Of a DNA stretch of 32,353 nucleotides, positions 1-8,728 are shown piece after piece. A program made the translations under genes and the position numbers. The number at the start of each line of letters is the position of its first letter. The stretch's first letter is position 1. The notes beneath the pieces are model-generated. The model searched no databases. It was given only the letters and a program-made list of their open reading frames with translations, and was not told the DNA's origin. Source of the stretch: Methanobacteriota archaeon (GTDB lineage: Archaea > Thermoplasmatota > Thermoplasmata > Lutacidiplasmatales > UBA184); assembly GCA_013290045.1 (NCBI GenBank), contig JABCYU010000008.1:1-32353 (forward strand), given 5' to 3'.

Positions 1-2
1 AC

Positions 3-380
3 GAGACCCGGCTGCTCCCGTACCTCGAGAAGGCCCACGGGTTCCGGGTGATCGGGATCTCGACCCTCGAGCAGCTCTGCTACGCGACGAACTTCCTGAC
101 GATCCGCGATCGGTCGATCGTCGTCCCCGACGTGGGGCGCAACGCCGAGCGCGTCCTCTCAAGGTTGCGTCGGGAGGCGGAGCACCGGCCGGCCCGCTAC
201 CACCGGCTCTACCTTCGGGCGGCGAGCGAGTTCGGCGAGCTGCGGGCCGAAGGGAGCTTCTTCCCCCACAAGCCGGAGGCGAAGGAGCTCGGGTTGCAGA
301 GCGTCCAGGTTCCGCTCGAGAACCTCACCGGCGCCTTCGGCGGGGCGCACTGCCTGACGGCGACGATGGAACGGGGCTAG
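3..380 (+). CDS. arginine deiminase-like (amidinotransferase) protein, C-terminal part
   Basis: The window opens inside this gene; 125 codons remain and the start is missing. The visible part has the C-terminal layout of the pentein/amidinotransferase fold: a strand-rich stretch ending in AFGGAHCLT, where the family places the nucleophilic cysteine just after a glycine-rich loop and a histidine. Arginine deiminases end in a very similar Gly-Gly-x-His-Cys-Met motif. An upstream segment (ATNFLTIRDRSIVVPD) fits the strand that precedes it in this family. Related enzymes hydrolyse or transfer the guanidino group of arginine or similar compounds in the cytoplasm. The substrate cannot be told from a C-terminal fragment. 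The stop codon overlaps the stop of the convergent leftward gene by three bases. Confidence 0.7.
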   Translation, partial: ETRLLPYLEKAHGFRVIGISTLEQLCYATNFLTIRDRSIVVPDVGRNAERVLSRLRREAEHRPARYHRLYLRAASEFGELRAEGSFFPHKPEAKELGLQSVQVPLENLTGAFGGAHCLTATMERG

Positions 381-721
381 CGGGCCGGCGGCGCGAACTG
401 GCGGCCGAACCCCTCGGCCGGTCCGGGGCCGGCCGAGAGCGCGGCGGTGAGCCGCACCAGGGCTCGCGGCGACGGGGCGGGCCGGGCGAGGTCGACCCGT
501 TCCTCCACGGCGCCGAGCAGCCGGCGGCGCTGCCGCTCCGGCAGGCGTCCGAGGATCGAGAGGTCGGTCGACCGAACGGCGTCCTGGACGACCCGGACGA
601 GCGGGCCCTCGTGCGTCCTCTCGAGGAGAGGTTCGACCTGCAATTGGAGGAAACGACACGCCTCGCGGACCGCCACATCCGGCGGAAGGGGACGAGCGGG
701 CGACGTGCTACCCAAACGCAT
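377..721 (-). CDS. small hypothetical protein, 114 aa
   Basis: I do not recognise this protein. It is 114 residues from the ATG at 721 (a GTG two codons upstream is also possible), rich in Arg, Leu and Pro, with a helical, amphipathic-looking middle (ACRFLQLQVEPLLER and LPERQRRRLLGAVEERV). It has no signal peptide or membrane segment. It lies 42 bases downstream of the DNA methyltransferase stop on the same strand, so it may be the last gene of that transcript. Its stop overlaps the stop of the convergent deiminase-like gene. Two other reading frames over this stretch are also open because of the high GC content. This frame is chosen for its position and plausible composition, not for homology. 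Confidence 0.45.
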   Translation of the reverse strand: MRLGSTSPARPLPPDVAVREACRFLQLQVEPLLERTHEGPLVRVVQDAVRSTDLSILGRLPERQRRRLLGAVEERVDLARPAPSPRALVRLTAALSAGPGPAEGFGRQFAPPAR

Positions 722-763
722 CCCCACCGGTCGCCGAGGCCAAGGGGGAAATCGTTCGACCGG

Positions 764-1702
764 CTACTTAACCGTCGGGCTGCGTCGGGGAGCGGAGACG
801 AGCGCCGGAGTCGCCCGGGCGACATCTTCGGGGCGCGCTCCGTCGGCGAGCAGTCGATCCCTCGCCGTAGCGAGGTACCCCGGGTCCAGGTCGATCCCGA
901 CGAAGGGGATCCCCAGGCGGGCGGCGGCGACGGCCGACGCCCCGATCCCGAGGAACGGATCGAGGGCGAGGCGTACCCGGGAGACCCCATGCAATCGCAG
1001 GCACCGCTCGGGGAGCTCCGGGGGGAACGCGGCGGGATGCGGTCGGTCGGTGGCCCTACGTCGGATCGTGGGGTAGGGGAGGAACCAGGTGTTGCCTCGG
1101 CACCGGAGGTCCCCGCCCGGCCCCTTCCAACGCCGAACGTTGCTCTTGTCCTGGTACGGGACGCCGATCGCCAGCCGGTCGAGCTCGACGTCGCCGCGGT
1201 GCGAGAAATGGAAGAGGTACTCATGGGCGCTATGCAGGTATCGGGGGGAGCCGACCGGCTTGTAGTGGCCGACGGCGAGGTCCCGGTCGAGGCCGGCGAG
1301 GCGCCCGGCCGAGGCCCGATCGATGGCGATGGACTTCACCCAGTGGATCACGTTCTGGAGGACCAGGCGGCGCCCGACCTCCCGAGCCACGTCCCAGGGG
1401 AGCCACGGATCGCGGGGCGGTCCCCCGACGTTCAGGAAGAACGAGCCGCCTTCGCCGAGCAGCCGTTCGACCCCGAGGCCGACCCGGCGGATCCATCGTA
1501 GATACTCGTCCCGGGGGCGTCGGTCCTCGTAGGCGGTGTACGGGACCCCGAGGTTGTACGGTGGCGAAGTGACGACGACGTCGACGGAGCGAGGCTCGAA
1601 CAGCTCGGCCATCGCCGGCACGCAGTCCGCCTGGTACAGGGTGATCGGCGTTCCTCGGAGGACCAGGCGGGCGAACGGGGCCACGCCCCCCGGGACCGAC
1701 AC
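764..1702 (-). CDS. DNA methyltransferase, beta class (N4-cytosine or N6-adenine)
   Basis: A 312-residue S-adenosylmethionine-dependent DNA methyltransferase. The catalytic motif TSPPYN is at residues 45-50, and the cofactor-binding motif DPFLGIGAS is at 248-256, followed by a motif II-like GIDLD near 269-273. Catalytic motif first and cofactor motif last is the beta-class order. Ser-Pro-Pro-Tyr is more typical of N4-cytosine than N6-adenine enzymes, but the sequence alone does not settle the base. The segment between them (GNTWFLPYPTI and HPAAFPPEL) is typical of the target-recognition side of this class. Translation starts at a GTG. No restriction endonuclease is adjacent, so this looks like an orphan methyltransferase. 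It follows secretion ATPase 2 by 75 bases on the same strand. Confidence 0.9.
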   Translation of the reverse strand: MSVPGGVAPFARLVLRGTPITLYQADCVPAMAELFEPRSVDVVVTSPPYNLGVPYTAYEDRRPRDEYLRWIRRVGLGVERLLGEGGSFFLNVGGPPRDPWLPWDVAREVGRRLVLQNVIHWVKSIAIDRASAGRLAGLDRDLAVGHYKPVGSPRYLHSAHEYLFHFSHRGDVELDRLAIGVPYQDKSNVRRWKGPGGDLRCRGNTWFLPYPTIRRRATDRPHPAAFPPELPERCLRLHGVSRVRLALDPFLGIGASAVAAARLGIPFVGIDLDPGYLATARDRLLADGARPEDVARATPALVSAPRRSPTVK

Positions 1703-1777
1703 ACAGGGCCACCACCCGGGTCGCAGAAAGCCTGTCGCCCGGTGGGCAGGCCCGCCGGACCGGCGGTCGACCCTCGA

Positions 1778-3502
1778 CTAGCCGCGGCCCGGCGTCTTGG
1801 CCGCGGCCATCTCCGCTCGGGCCTCGGCGAGCGCCTTCTCCCGCTCCTTATAGTAGAACGAGACGAGACGTCCGACGTCGCGGTGGGTGAACGGGTGCTG
1901 CCGCGTCGCCTGGCTCTCCTTCCACTGGAGATACTCGAGCATCTCGACGCGGTTTCGGACCTCCCGCTCCATCTCCTTCATCGTCCAGTTCTTCATGATC
2001 GCGACGCGCTCGTAGACGTAGGAGTGCCCGCTGAACAGGAACGTGTCGTCGGCGGGGTTCCACGAGTAGACGGAGTTCGTGATGAGCTCGTTCGTCTCCG
2101 GGTCGAGCCCGACGATTTCGGTCAGCGACTGGACGCGCCGGGTCATCTTCGTGCCGACCTTCACCTGGCGTTGCAGGAGGACGAGGTTGAGCGCGCTCAC
2201 CAGCGAGCGCGGGAGCGAGATCGGCGGGTTCTCCATCCGATGGACCATCGCCGACACGCTCTCCGCGTGGAACGTCGTATAGCAGGTCTTGCCGGTCGCC
2301 ATCGCCTGGAAGACGATGAACGCCTCGGCGCCCCGCACCTCCCCGACCATCAGGTACTGGGGGCGCTGGCGGAGCGCGGCGGCCAGTAGGTCGAACATGT
2401 CGATCTCCCCGGGCGCCTTCCCGCTCGTGATGTTCTTCGCCCCGAAGCCCGCCCGGGTGAGCGAGGGGACCCAGTTCTCGTGCGGGAGGTTCAACTCGCG
2501 CGTGTCCTCGATGGAGACGATCTTCATCTGGGGCGGGATGAACAGGAGCGTCGCGTTGAGGGTGGTCGTCTTCCCGCTCGCCGTGCCCCCGCAGACCATC
2601 ATCGACTGGCCCGTCTCGATGGCGATCCACAGGTAGGCCATCATGTCCGGGCTCATCGTCCGGAACTTCAGCAGGTCGACGGGCGTGAACGGATTGTCGC
2701 GGAAGCGCCGGATGGTGAACGAGCTCCCCCTCTTGGTGACGTGCTTGCCCAGCGTCGCCTGGAGCCGCGAGCCGTCCGGGACGGTCGCATCGAGCATCGG
2801 GGTGGCGACCGAGATGTGCTTGCCGGAGCGCTGGGCGAGCCAGACGACGTAGTCGTCGAGCGTCTCGGCCGTGTCGAACTTGAGGTTCGAGCGGATCGAG
2901 CCGTACTTGCGGTGGTAGATGTAGAGGGGGATGCCGACCCCATCGCAGGAGATGTCCTCGACCTCGCTGTCGGTCATCGGCACGTCGACGATGCCGTAGC
3001 CGATGAAGTTCCGCTCCAGGTAGTAGACGATCCGGCCCTTCGTCGTCGGGCTCGGGGAGATCTCCCACGCCTGGAACTGGTCGTCGACCATCCGGCGCAG
3101 TTCGCGGCGCTTCGTCTCCGGGTCGAGTTCCGGCAGCGGTTCGAACTGGTCGACGAGGACGACCTTCAACTTGTCGAGGAGCTCCTTCTCGATCGGGGAG
3201 AGCGGAGGTTCGATCACCTCGTAGAGGTGCTCATTGTGGGTGTTGTGGTACGTGACGCGGACGAATGAGAAGTTCTCCCGGATCGGAGCGAGCTCGAGCT
3301 CTTTGAGCTCGGGATCGTCGAGTGGCGGCACCGGCGTCACCAGGCCCTCGCTTCCCTGGCCCGACACCCCGAGGCGCGCCAGCTTCACGGGGCGCGGGTC
3401 GGCCGTCCCCTTGCGCATCGCCGCCCCGACCTTCAGCCAGGCCGGGAACCGCCCGGTCCCGCGGTGACGGGCGGACCCGGTCGCCGGAGTGGTATCGTCC
3501 AT
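1778..3502 (-). CDS. type II/IV secretion system ATPase (GspE/FlaI/TadA superfamily), paralogue 2
   Basis: A 574-residue hexameric secretion ATPase that powers assembly of an archaeal pilus- or archaellum-like filament from the cytoplasmic face. Residues 60-300 match the N-terminal domain of this family, including VEDISCDGVGIPLYIYH near 181-197. The Walker A loop GGTASGKTT is at 305-313, the Walker B region YLMVGEVRG at about 383-391, and the conserved histidine box TTFHAE at about 409-414. The start is the ATG at 3502; an upstream in-frame extension overlaps the previous gene and is not protein-like. It ends the pilus operon and lies 38 bases after the TadC-like gene. It is clearly paralogous to the ATPase at 5505-7154, sharing the same motif spacing. 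Confidence 0.93.
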   Translation of the reverse strand: MDDTTPATGSARHRGTGRFPAWLKVGAAMRKGTADPRPVKLARLGVSGQGSEGLVTPVPPLDDPELKELELAPIRENFSFVRVTYHNTHNEHLYEVIEPPLSPIEKELLDKLKVVLVDQFEPLPELDPETKRRELRRMVDDQFQAWEISPSPTTKGRIVYYLERNFIGYGIVDVPMTDSEVEDISCDGVGIPLYIYHRKYGSIRSNLKFDTAETLDDYVVWLAQRSGKHISVATPMLDATVPDGSRLQATLGKHVTKRGSSFTIRRFRDNPFTPVDLLKFRTMSPDMMAYLWIAIETGQSMMVCGGTASGKTTTLNATLLFIPPQMKIVSIEDTRELNLPHENWVPSLTRAGFGAKNITSGKAPGEIDMFDLLAAALRQRPQYLMVGEVRGAEAFIVFQAMATGKTCYTTFHAESVSAMVHRMENPPISLPRSLVSALNLVLLQRQVKVGTKMTRRVQSLTEIVGLDPETNELITNSVYSWNPADDTFLFSGHSYVYERVAIMKNWTMKEMEREVRNRVEMLEYLQWKESQATRQHPFTHRDVGRLVSFYYKEREKALAEARAEMAAAKTPGRG

Positions 3503-3540
3503 GGGGATCGGTTCCGCCTCTCCTGCCACGATTCTTCCTC

Positions 3541-4518
3541 CTACGTCGAGAGCGGGGGCACCACGAATCGCATGATCGCCCAGCCCGTCACCAGCATGAT
3601 CGACGCGTGCTGGAAGCCATCGGCCAATCGCCCGTTGAATAGGACGCCCGCCATGATCCCGTCCCCGACGGCGTGGACGATGACCGCCACCATGAACGCG
3701 AGGAACAGGATCGGGACGAACGTGAACTGGAGGCTCACGGCGCCGCTGCTCCCGAGGTTCGAGGTGGAGATCCCCTTCCCGGCCAGGATCATCTGCGGAA
3801 GGAACACCGCCGCCATGATGTAGATCGTGACGAGGAACACGAAGAACGCGATGTAGATGACCGTCACGTAGGTCAGCATCGAGATCTGCCGCGCCGAGAA
3901 CGCCAGCTGCACCTCGCGGGTGTCGTGGGCGACCATCGTCAGCACATCGGCCACGTTCCCGCCGGCCTCGTTGGCGCGGGTGATGATCGAGACGACCCGC
4001 CCGACGAGCGGCGTCGGGACCCGCTGCTGGAACAGCTCGAGGGCGGTGGCGACCGGGACCCCCCACTCGAGCTGGCTCGCCATCTTCTTGATCTCCTCGG
4101 TGAGGAGCCCGTAGCGGCCGCGGCTCGCGACGATGATCGCATCGGGAAGCGTCATGCCGAACCGGCCGGCCTCGGCCACGTCGCGCAGGAAGTCCGGAAG
4201 CCGCTCCTCGATCTTCTGGATCCGGCGGAGCTTCGCGCTCGCCACGGTGCCGTAGGGCCCGAGCAGCGCGAGGAGGCCGAGCACGAAGAAGTCGAGCCCG
4301 GGGTTCGCCCCGGAGCCCTCGCCGGGACGGATCTCCCAGTCGACGGTCCCCGTGAAGTTGAGGACGGCGATGACGAACAGCACGATCCCCACGACGGCGC
4401 CGGCGATCCCGACGAGCGTCTCGCGGGGGAGGCCGGGGGTCTCCGACGACTTCCCGAGCTGGGGAACGAGGGAGCGGTGGGAGACCGCCGGGGCCGCAGC
4501 GGCGCTGGCGGCCGCCAT
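3541..4518 (-). CDS. TadC/FlaJ-like membrane platform protein (T2SSF domain)
   Basis: A 325-residue inner platform protein for a type IV filament or secretion system. It has one hydrophobic helix pair near the N terminus (around residues 35-55 and 75-90). A cytoplasmic domain follows with the family pattern (ERLPDFLRDVAEAGRFGMTLPDAI, GVPVATALELFQQRV, IITRANEAGGNVADVL), then three C-terminal membrane helices. The ATG start overlaps the stop of the upstream platform gene by one base (TGATG), a strong sign of translational coupling. Together with the preceding gene it forms a TadB/TadC-like pair; archaeal FlaJ carries both halves in one protein. The N-terminal run of Ala residues is low-complexity. 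Confidence 0.88.
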   Translation of the reverse strand: MAAASAAAAPAVSHRSLVPQLGKSSETPGLPRETLVGIAGAVVGIVLFVIAVLNFTGTVDWEIRPGEGSGANPGLDFFVLGLLALLGPYGTVASAKLRRIQKIEERLPDFLRDVAEAGRFGMTLPDAIIVASRGRYGLLTEEIKKMASQLEWGVPVATALELFQQRVPTPLVGRVVSIITRANEAGGNVADVLTMVAHDTREVQLAFSARQISMLTYVTVIYIAFFVFLVTIYIMAAVFLPQMILAGKGISTSNLGSSGAVSLQFTFVPILFLAFMVAVIVHAVGDGIMAGVLFNGRLADGFQHASIMLVTGWAIMRFVVPPLST

Positions 4519-5504
4519 CAGATCTCCTGGGCCAGGGTGTACATGAAGAAGATGAAGCCGAACTGCGAGAGCGGGATCATCGCCCCGACGATCGCCCAGA
4601 GGATCTCGAGCATGAACCCGCCGCTCCCCCCGATGATCGCGAAGATCGCGATGATGATGACCAGGAAGAGGGGGAACGCGACGACGACGGTCACGAACGT
4701 CTCGGCGAGCAGCCCCATCGTCTCGACCCGCTGCAGGCTCTCGAGCTTGTTCTCCCGCTCGTACTGCTCGGCCTTGACCAGGAAGTACGGCTTCAGCTGG
4801 CCGCCGGAGGTCGCCGTGGTGACCACGCCCTGCAGGAAGTCCTGGAACCGCTTGGAGGGGGTCCGGGCCGCGCCGTTCTTGATCGCCGTCAGGATGTCGA
4901 CCCCGAGGAGCTCCGTGTCGCGCGTGATCCACGCGGCCTCCTCGGCGACCTCGCCGTAGATCTTCTGCTTCGAGAGCTCCTTGAAGATCTGGTCGATGTT
5001 CACGTCGGCCGACGCCATCGCCGAGACGAAGCTCATCGACGCCGAGATCCGGCGATCGATGTTCTTGCCGCGGGAGGAGGCGGTCGACCCGGGGAGCCCG
5101 CGGAGCACGAGGAACGCCAGGAACGTGCCGCCGACCGGCACGACGACCCCGAGCACCACCCCGATGAGCAACGCGCCACCGGACGAGGCCAGGAGGGCGA
5201 CCACGCCACCGACCACCGCGAGGGCGATCGCGACGATCATCGTCGTCGCGTAGACCTTCGCCATGTACTCGTCGGCGCGGATCCGCATGTGGGCCTTGAC
5301 GAGGTTGTCCTCGAGGGTCGGGTCCGGCGGCTTCGCCGTGACCCGTTCGCGGAACGTTCGCCACGCGAACTGCTCGAACGAGGAGAGCGGGGAGTGCGTC
5401 GGCTGGGCCCCCCGCTTCACGCGGACCGTCCGGGCCGGTTCGGTCACCGGGACCGGGTGGCCGGCCGATGGGGCGCGGATCGCGGGCACCGTCACGCTCG
5501 CCAC
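4518..5504 (-). CDS. TadB/FlaJ-like membrane platform protein (T2SSF domain)
   Basis: A 328-residue membrane protein that pairs with the next gene as the filament-assembly platform. After a charged N-terminal region (FEQFAWRTFRERV; KAHMRIRADEYMAKV) come two membrane helices (about residues 85-135). A cytoplasmic T2SSF-type domain follows, with VSAMASADVNIDQIFKEL and the FQDFLQGVVTTATSGG loop, then two more helices near the C terminus. The GTG start directly follows the TAG stop of ATPase 1 with no spacer, and its own stop overlaps the start of the TadC-like gene. So the unit ATPase 1 - TadB-like - TadC-like is tightly coupled. Confidence 0.88.
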   Translation of the reverse strand: MASVTVPAIRAPSAGHPVPVTEPARTVRVKRGAQPTHSPLSSFEQFAWRTFRERVTAKPPDPTLEDNLVKAHMRIRADEYMAKVYATTMIVAIALAVVGGVVALLASSGGALLIGVVLGVVVPVGGTFLAFLVLRGLPGSTASSRGKNIDRRISASMSFVSAMASADVNIDQIFKELSKQKIYGEVAEEAAWITRDTELLGVDILTAIKNGAARTPSKRFQDFLQGVVTTATSGGQLKPYFLVKAEQYERENKLESLQRVETMGLLAETFVTVVVAFPLFLVIIIAIFAIIGGSGGFMLEILWAIVGAMIPLSQFGFIFFMYTLAQEI

Positions 5505-7154
5505 CTACGCGCCTCCCGCGGCCACGGGCTTCTGGATCCGCTCCATGACCTCCTTGGGGTCCTTGTAGTACCCCGTCACGAGCTTCCAGAGCTGCCGGTA
5601 GTCGTTGATCTTCGCGTCGGCGAGATAGTGGACCACGGCGACGCGCCGCTGGAACTCAGAGTCCATCTCGTCGTGGGTGAGGTTCTTCAGTTCCATGATC
5701 TTGTCAAACAGGAAGGAGTGGCCCTTGAACACGAACTTATCCGTGCCGGGGTCCCACTCGTAGACGGTGTTGGTGATCAGCTCGTTCGTCTCGGGCTCGA
5801 ACCCGACGATCTCCAGGACCTGTTTGAGGCGCCGGACGACCCCCTTGTCGGTCCGCGCCTGGATCTGGATGATGACGTTGTTCAGCGCCGACAGGAGGAT
5901 CCTCGGGGTGTTGATGGGCGGGTTCTCCAGCCGGTTGACCATCGACTTGACGCTGTCCGCGTGCATCGTCGAGTAGGTCGTGTGGCCCGTCGCCATCGCC
6001 TGGAACATCGTGTAGGTCTCCTTGCCGCGGACCTCGCCGACGATGATGTAGTTCGGGCGCTGCCGGAGGGCCGCCCGGACCAGGTCGAACATGTCGACCT
6101 CGCCGGCCGCCTTGCCGTCGGGCCCGCGGTCCCCGGTCCCGCTGCGCGTGGCGCCCGGGATCCAGTTCTCGTGGGGGAGGTTCACCTCCCGGGTGTCCTC
6201 GATGGAGACGATCTTCGAGGTGGGGGGGATGAAGAGGGCGATCGCGTTGAGCGTGCTGGTCTTCCCCGCGGCGGGGCCGCCGCAGATGATCAACGACTCG
6301 CCCTGCTCGGCGGCGAGCCAGAAGTACGCGATCATCTCTTCGCTCGCGCTCCCCGTCAGCACGAGGTCGACGGGGGTGAACGGCTTCTCCTTGAAGCGTC
6401 GGATCGTGAAGCTCGCCCCGCGGGTCGTGATCTCCCGGGCGTACGTCGCCTGGACCCGGTGACCCTCCGGGGTCGTCCCGTCGAGGATCGGCGCGGAGAC
6501 CGACACCGCCTTCCCGCACCGCTGGCCGAGGGCGACGATGAACGAGTTGAGCGTGTCCTCGTCCGCAAAGACCACGCTGGTCTTGACCGACTCGTAGTGG
6601 CCGTGATAGATGAACAACGGGACGTCGACGCCGTCGCAGGAGATGTCCTCGACGAGGGGGTCGAGGATCAACGCGTCGATCGGACCGTAGCCGACGAAAT
6701 CCCGCTGGATGTAGTAGACGATCCGCTCCGTCGATAGCGGGCTCAAGGTGATCTGCCGGGTCCGGAAGTATTCCTCGACCTCGCCGCGGAGGTACGACTT
6801 CTTCTCCCCGGCGGTCAGCGTCGAGGTCTCGGAGCCGAGGATCTTCGCGAGCGTGGACTTGAGGTGGGTGACGAGCTCCTGCTCGTGCCGGGAAAGCTGG
6901 GGCTCGATCACCTCGTAGAGGTACTCCTTCGTCCGGTCGTTGTAGCTGATCCGGGAGTACGAGTAGGGCGGGTTCACCGCCGCGACCTCGAGCTCCTTCA
7001 TCTCCGTCTCGGCGAGCGGGGGCATGGCGGTGATGAACGTGCCCGGGACGTCGGTGGTGGTCTCGGCCGCCCCGGCCGCGTTGGGTGCCGCGAGCGGGTT
7101 CGACTCCGTCGGGGCGGTCCGGGGGATCTTCACACGGAACGACGCCGTCCCCAC
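5505..7154 (-). CDS. type II/IV secretion system ATPase (GspE/FlaI/TadA superfamily), paralogue 1
   Basis: A 549-residue filament-assembly ATPase. The N-terminal 45 residues are low-complexity and Ala/Thr/Pro-rich. The conserved N-terminal domain follows (EYLYEVIEPQLS near 77-88; LVEDISCDGVDVPLFIYH near 167-184), then Walker A GGPAAGKTS (292-300), Walker B region YIIVGEVRG (369-377) and the histidine box STMHAD (395-400). Translation most likely starts at the GTG at 7154, three bases after the pilin-like gene's stop. The Walker A loop has Pro-Ala-Ala where paralogue 2 has Thr-Ala-Ser. Two such ATPases in one operon suggest separate roles, for example extension versus retraction, or two substrates. 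That is inference. Confidence 0.93.
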   Translation of the reverse strand: MGTASFRVKIPRTAPTESNPLAAPNAAGAAETTTDVPGTFITAMPPLAETEMKELEVAAVNPPYSYSRISYNDRTKEYLYEVIEPQLSRHEQELVTHLKSTLAKILGSETSTLTAGEKKSYLRGEVEEYFRTRQITLSPLSTERIVYYIQRDFVGYGPIDALILDPLVEDISCDGVDVPLFIYHGHYESVKTSVVFADEDTLNSFIVALGQRCGKAVSVSAPILDGTTPEGHRVQATYAREITTRGASFTIRRFKEKPFTPVDLVLTGSASEEMIAYFWLAAEQGESLIICGGPAAGKTSTLNAIALFIPPTSKIVSIEDTREVNLPHENWIPGATRSGTGDRGPDGKAAGEVDMFDLVRAALRQRPNYIIVGEVRGKETYTMFQAMATGHTTYSTMHADSVKSMVNRLENPPINTPRILLSALNNVIIQIQARTDKGVVRRLKQVLEIVGFEPETNELITNTVYEWDPGTDKFVFKGHSFLFDKIMELKNLTHDEMDSEFQRRVAVVHYLADAKINDYRQLWKLVTGYYKDPKEVMERIQKPVAAGGA

Positions 7155-7157
7155 GGT

Positions 7158-8087
7158 CTACTCCACCCCCACGCCGACGACGATGCTGAACTGCGCGAGG
7201 ACGAGCGTGAACGAGTTGAGGCTGGAGAAGTTGAGGCGGACCTGGTGGGCGAAGCCGCCCGCCGCGGTGCAGGTCGACGGGGTCAGGGTGTAGTGCGCCG
7301 CGCCGATCCCCGAGTTCGCGAGCGTGCTCGATAGGAAGGTCGACCACGCGCACGGGTAGTGGGTCCCGATCTGGAACCGCGCGGTGAACGGGGCGGCGCT
7401 CGTCGACGTGAACGACTGCGTGCTGATGAAGTGGGAGTAGACCTCCTGAGAGCCGGTGGAGACCGTCTGGGTGGCGTTCCCGTAGAGCTGGAGGAGCACG
7501 AGCGTGACGCCGGTGTGGGTCCCGGTGACGTTGATCGTGAGCGGAGGCGGGTAAGCGAGGATCTGGTGGGTGTCGGACTGGCTCATGATCACGGCGTCAT
7601 CCTCGTACTCGAACGTCTCGGAGGAGTAGTACCGGTTCGGAAGCTGGAGCTGGAGCGTCCCGAGCGTGAAGTTCTGGAAGAACGGCCCACCGCCCCCCGG
7701 GCCCCGGCTGACGGAAACGTTGGCGTAGACCCCGGGTTGGCTGGGGACGAAGTTCATGATCGCGCTGGTGGGCTGGGCGATGAGGGGGATCCCCTCGGAC
7801 GCCATGACGAACGGGGTGGCGAAGACCGGTGGGCTTCCGAGGGCGACCTGGGTGTCGATGTTGGACTTGAGGTCGGCGAAGGAGACCTGCGCCTGAGCGG
7901 TGAACTGCGACTCGTTGTCGGTCATCCACAGCGGGACATACTGCGTCAAGAAGACCCCGAAGAGGGCGAAAAACACCAGGAGCGCCAGGAGCGTGCCGAC
8001 GACGGAGACGACGCCCCGACGATGATCCCGAAGATGGCGGGCCCGGCGATAGCGCCGCCCGTCGGCTCGACCGTAAACACCCCCCAT
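7158..8087 (-). CDS. pilin-like secreted or surface protein with N-terminal membrane anchor
   Basis: A 309-residue protein that heads the pilus operon. After about 25 charged residues ending in Arg-Arg-Gly there is a long hydrophobic helix (VVSVVGTLLALLVFFALFG). This is the layout of an archaeal class III (prepilin/archaellin) signal sequence, where PibD/FlaK-type peptidase would cut after the Gly. The rest is exported-protein-like: Ser/Thr/Gly/Asn-rich, few charges, several N-glycosylation-type sites (NVS, NFT, NVT, NAT, NFS), and two cysteines in the last quarter. At 309 residues it is larger than a typical pilin, so it could be a minor pilin or an adhesin. ATG start at 8087; a TATA-like element lies about 55 bases upstream. 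Confidence 0.72.
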   Translation of the reverse strand: MGGVYGRADGRRYRRARHLRDHRRGVVSVVGTLLALLVFFALFGVFLTQYVPLWMTDNESQFTAQAQVSFADLKSNIDTQVALGSPPVFATPFVMASEGIPLIAQPTSAIMNFVPSQPGVYANVSVSRGPGGGGPFFQNFTLGTLQLQLPNRYYSSETFEYEDDAVIMSQSDTHQILAYPPPLTINVTGTHTGVTLVLLQLYGNATQTVSTGSQEVYSHFISTQSFTSTSAAPFTARFQIGTHYPCAWSTFLSSTLANSGIGAAHYTLTPSTCTAAGGFAHQVRLNFSSLNSFTLVLAQFSIVVGVGVE

Positions 8088-8139
8088 GACGTGGACCGCC
8101 CGGGGCTGACCGCCCTAGGCAACGAGAATTTAGCCGAGT

Positions 8140-8152
8140 CCGTGTATAAAAA
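8140..8152 (-). promoter_or_regulatory. TATA-like box for the pilus operon
   Basis: Read on the minus strand this is TTTTTATACACGG, an archaeal TATA-box-like run in otherwise GC-rich DNA. A start site about 25 bases downstream would give a leader of roughly 35 bases before the ATG at 8087. The same AT-rich core (tataaaaa at 8145-8152 on the plus strand) could serve the divergent ACT-domain gene, although a second weak candidate (ttttag near 8197-8202) is better spaced for a short leader to the ATG at 8240. Confidence 0.45.
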
Positions 8153-8239
8153 CCCGCGCAGTTTGGTGGCACGGCTCCTCGCCTCCGGGCGCTACGTTTT
8201 AGGGGGCGGACGCGTCGTTGCGGTGGGTCCCCTTCTACC

Positions 8240-8728
8240 ATGGTGCTGAAGCAGTTGTCGCTGCGCCTCCCGAACCGCCCCGGGGCCCTGGCCGGCGTCG
8301 CCCGCCTCCTGGCGGAACAGAAGATCAACCTCGCGGCGATCTCCGTCGACTCCTCTGGGGAGAAGGGGTACGTGCGGCTCGTCGTGAGCGACCCGGAAAA
8401 GGGCCAGAGGACCCTGCGAAAATCGGGCTACACCGTCGAGTCGAAGGAGCTCCTCGCGATCCATCTCGAGGACCGGGCGGGGAGCTTTCTCCGCGTCCTG
8501 GAGGTCTTGGCGTTGGCGAAGGTCAACATCCGTTCCGTCGTCATCCTCGTCGCCCGGGAGGGGTCGGAGAGCCTGGTAGCGATCGAAGCCGACAACCTGC
8601 CCAAGACGCGCAAGGCCCTCTCCCAGTCCGGCTACATCTCCCGGACGGCGGAGCGCCTGGTAACGAACGCGGACCTGCTCGCGGGGATCCCGGCGATCCC
8701 CGCCGAGTCGGTGGGATTGTTGCTTTAG
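8240..8728 (+). CDS. tandem ACT-domain protein
   Basis: A 162-residue cytoplasmic protein with two ACT domains, the small-molecule sensing fold that often binds amino acids. The first (residues 1-65) opens with LSLRLPNRPGALAGVARLLA and the second (about 72-140) with LAIHLEDRAGSFLRVLEVLA. Both show the ACT signature of a strand, a Pro/Asp-Arg-x-Gly turn and a helix. No catalytic domain is attached, so it is probably a regulator, perhaps of amino-acid metabolism. It is divergent from the pilus operon and the last core gene before the tRNA. No clear Shine-Dalgarno site precedes the ATG, which fits a short or absent leader. Confidence 0.85.
   Translation: MVLKQLSLRLPNRPGALAGVARLLAEQKINLAAISVDSSGEKGYVRLVVSDPEKGQRTLRKSGYTVESKELLAIHLEDRAGSFLRVLEVLALAKVNIRSVVILVAREGSESLVAIEADNLPKTRKALSQSGYISRTAERLVTNADLLAGIPAIPAESVGLLL

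Noticed and set aside
3503-4066. In-frame N-terminal extension of secretion ATPase 2
   Set aside because: It overlaps the TadC-like gene on the same strand in another frame and is Arg/His/Pro-rich; the ATG at 3502 fits the family's length.
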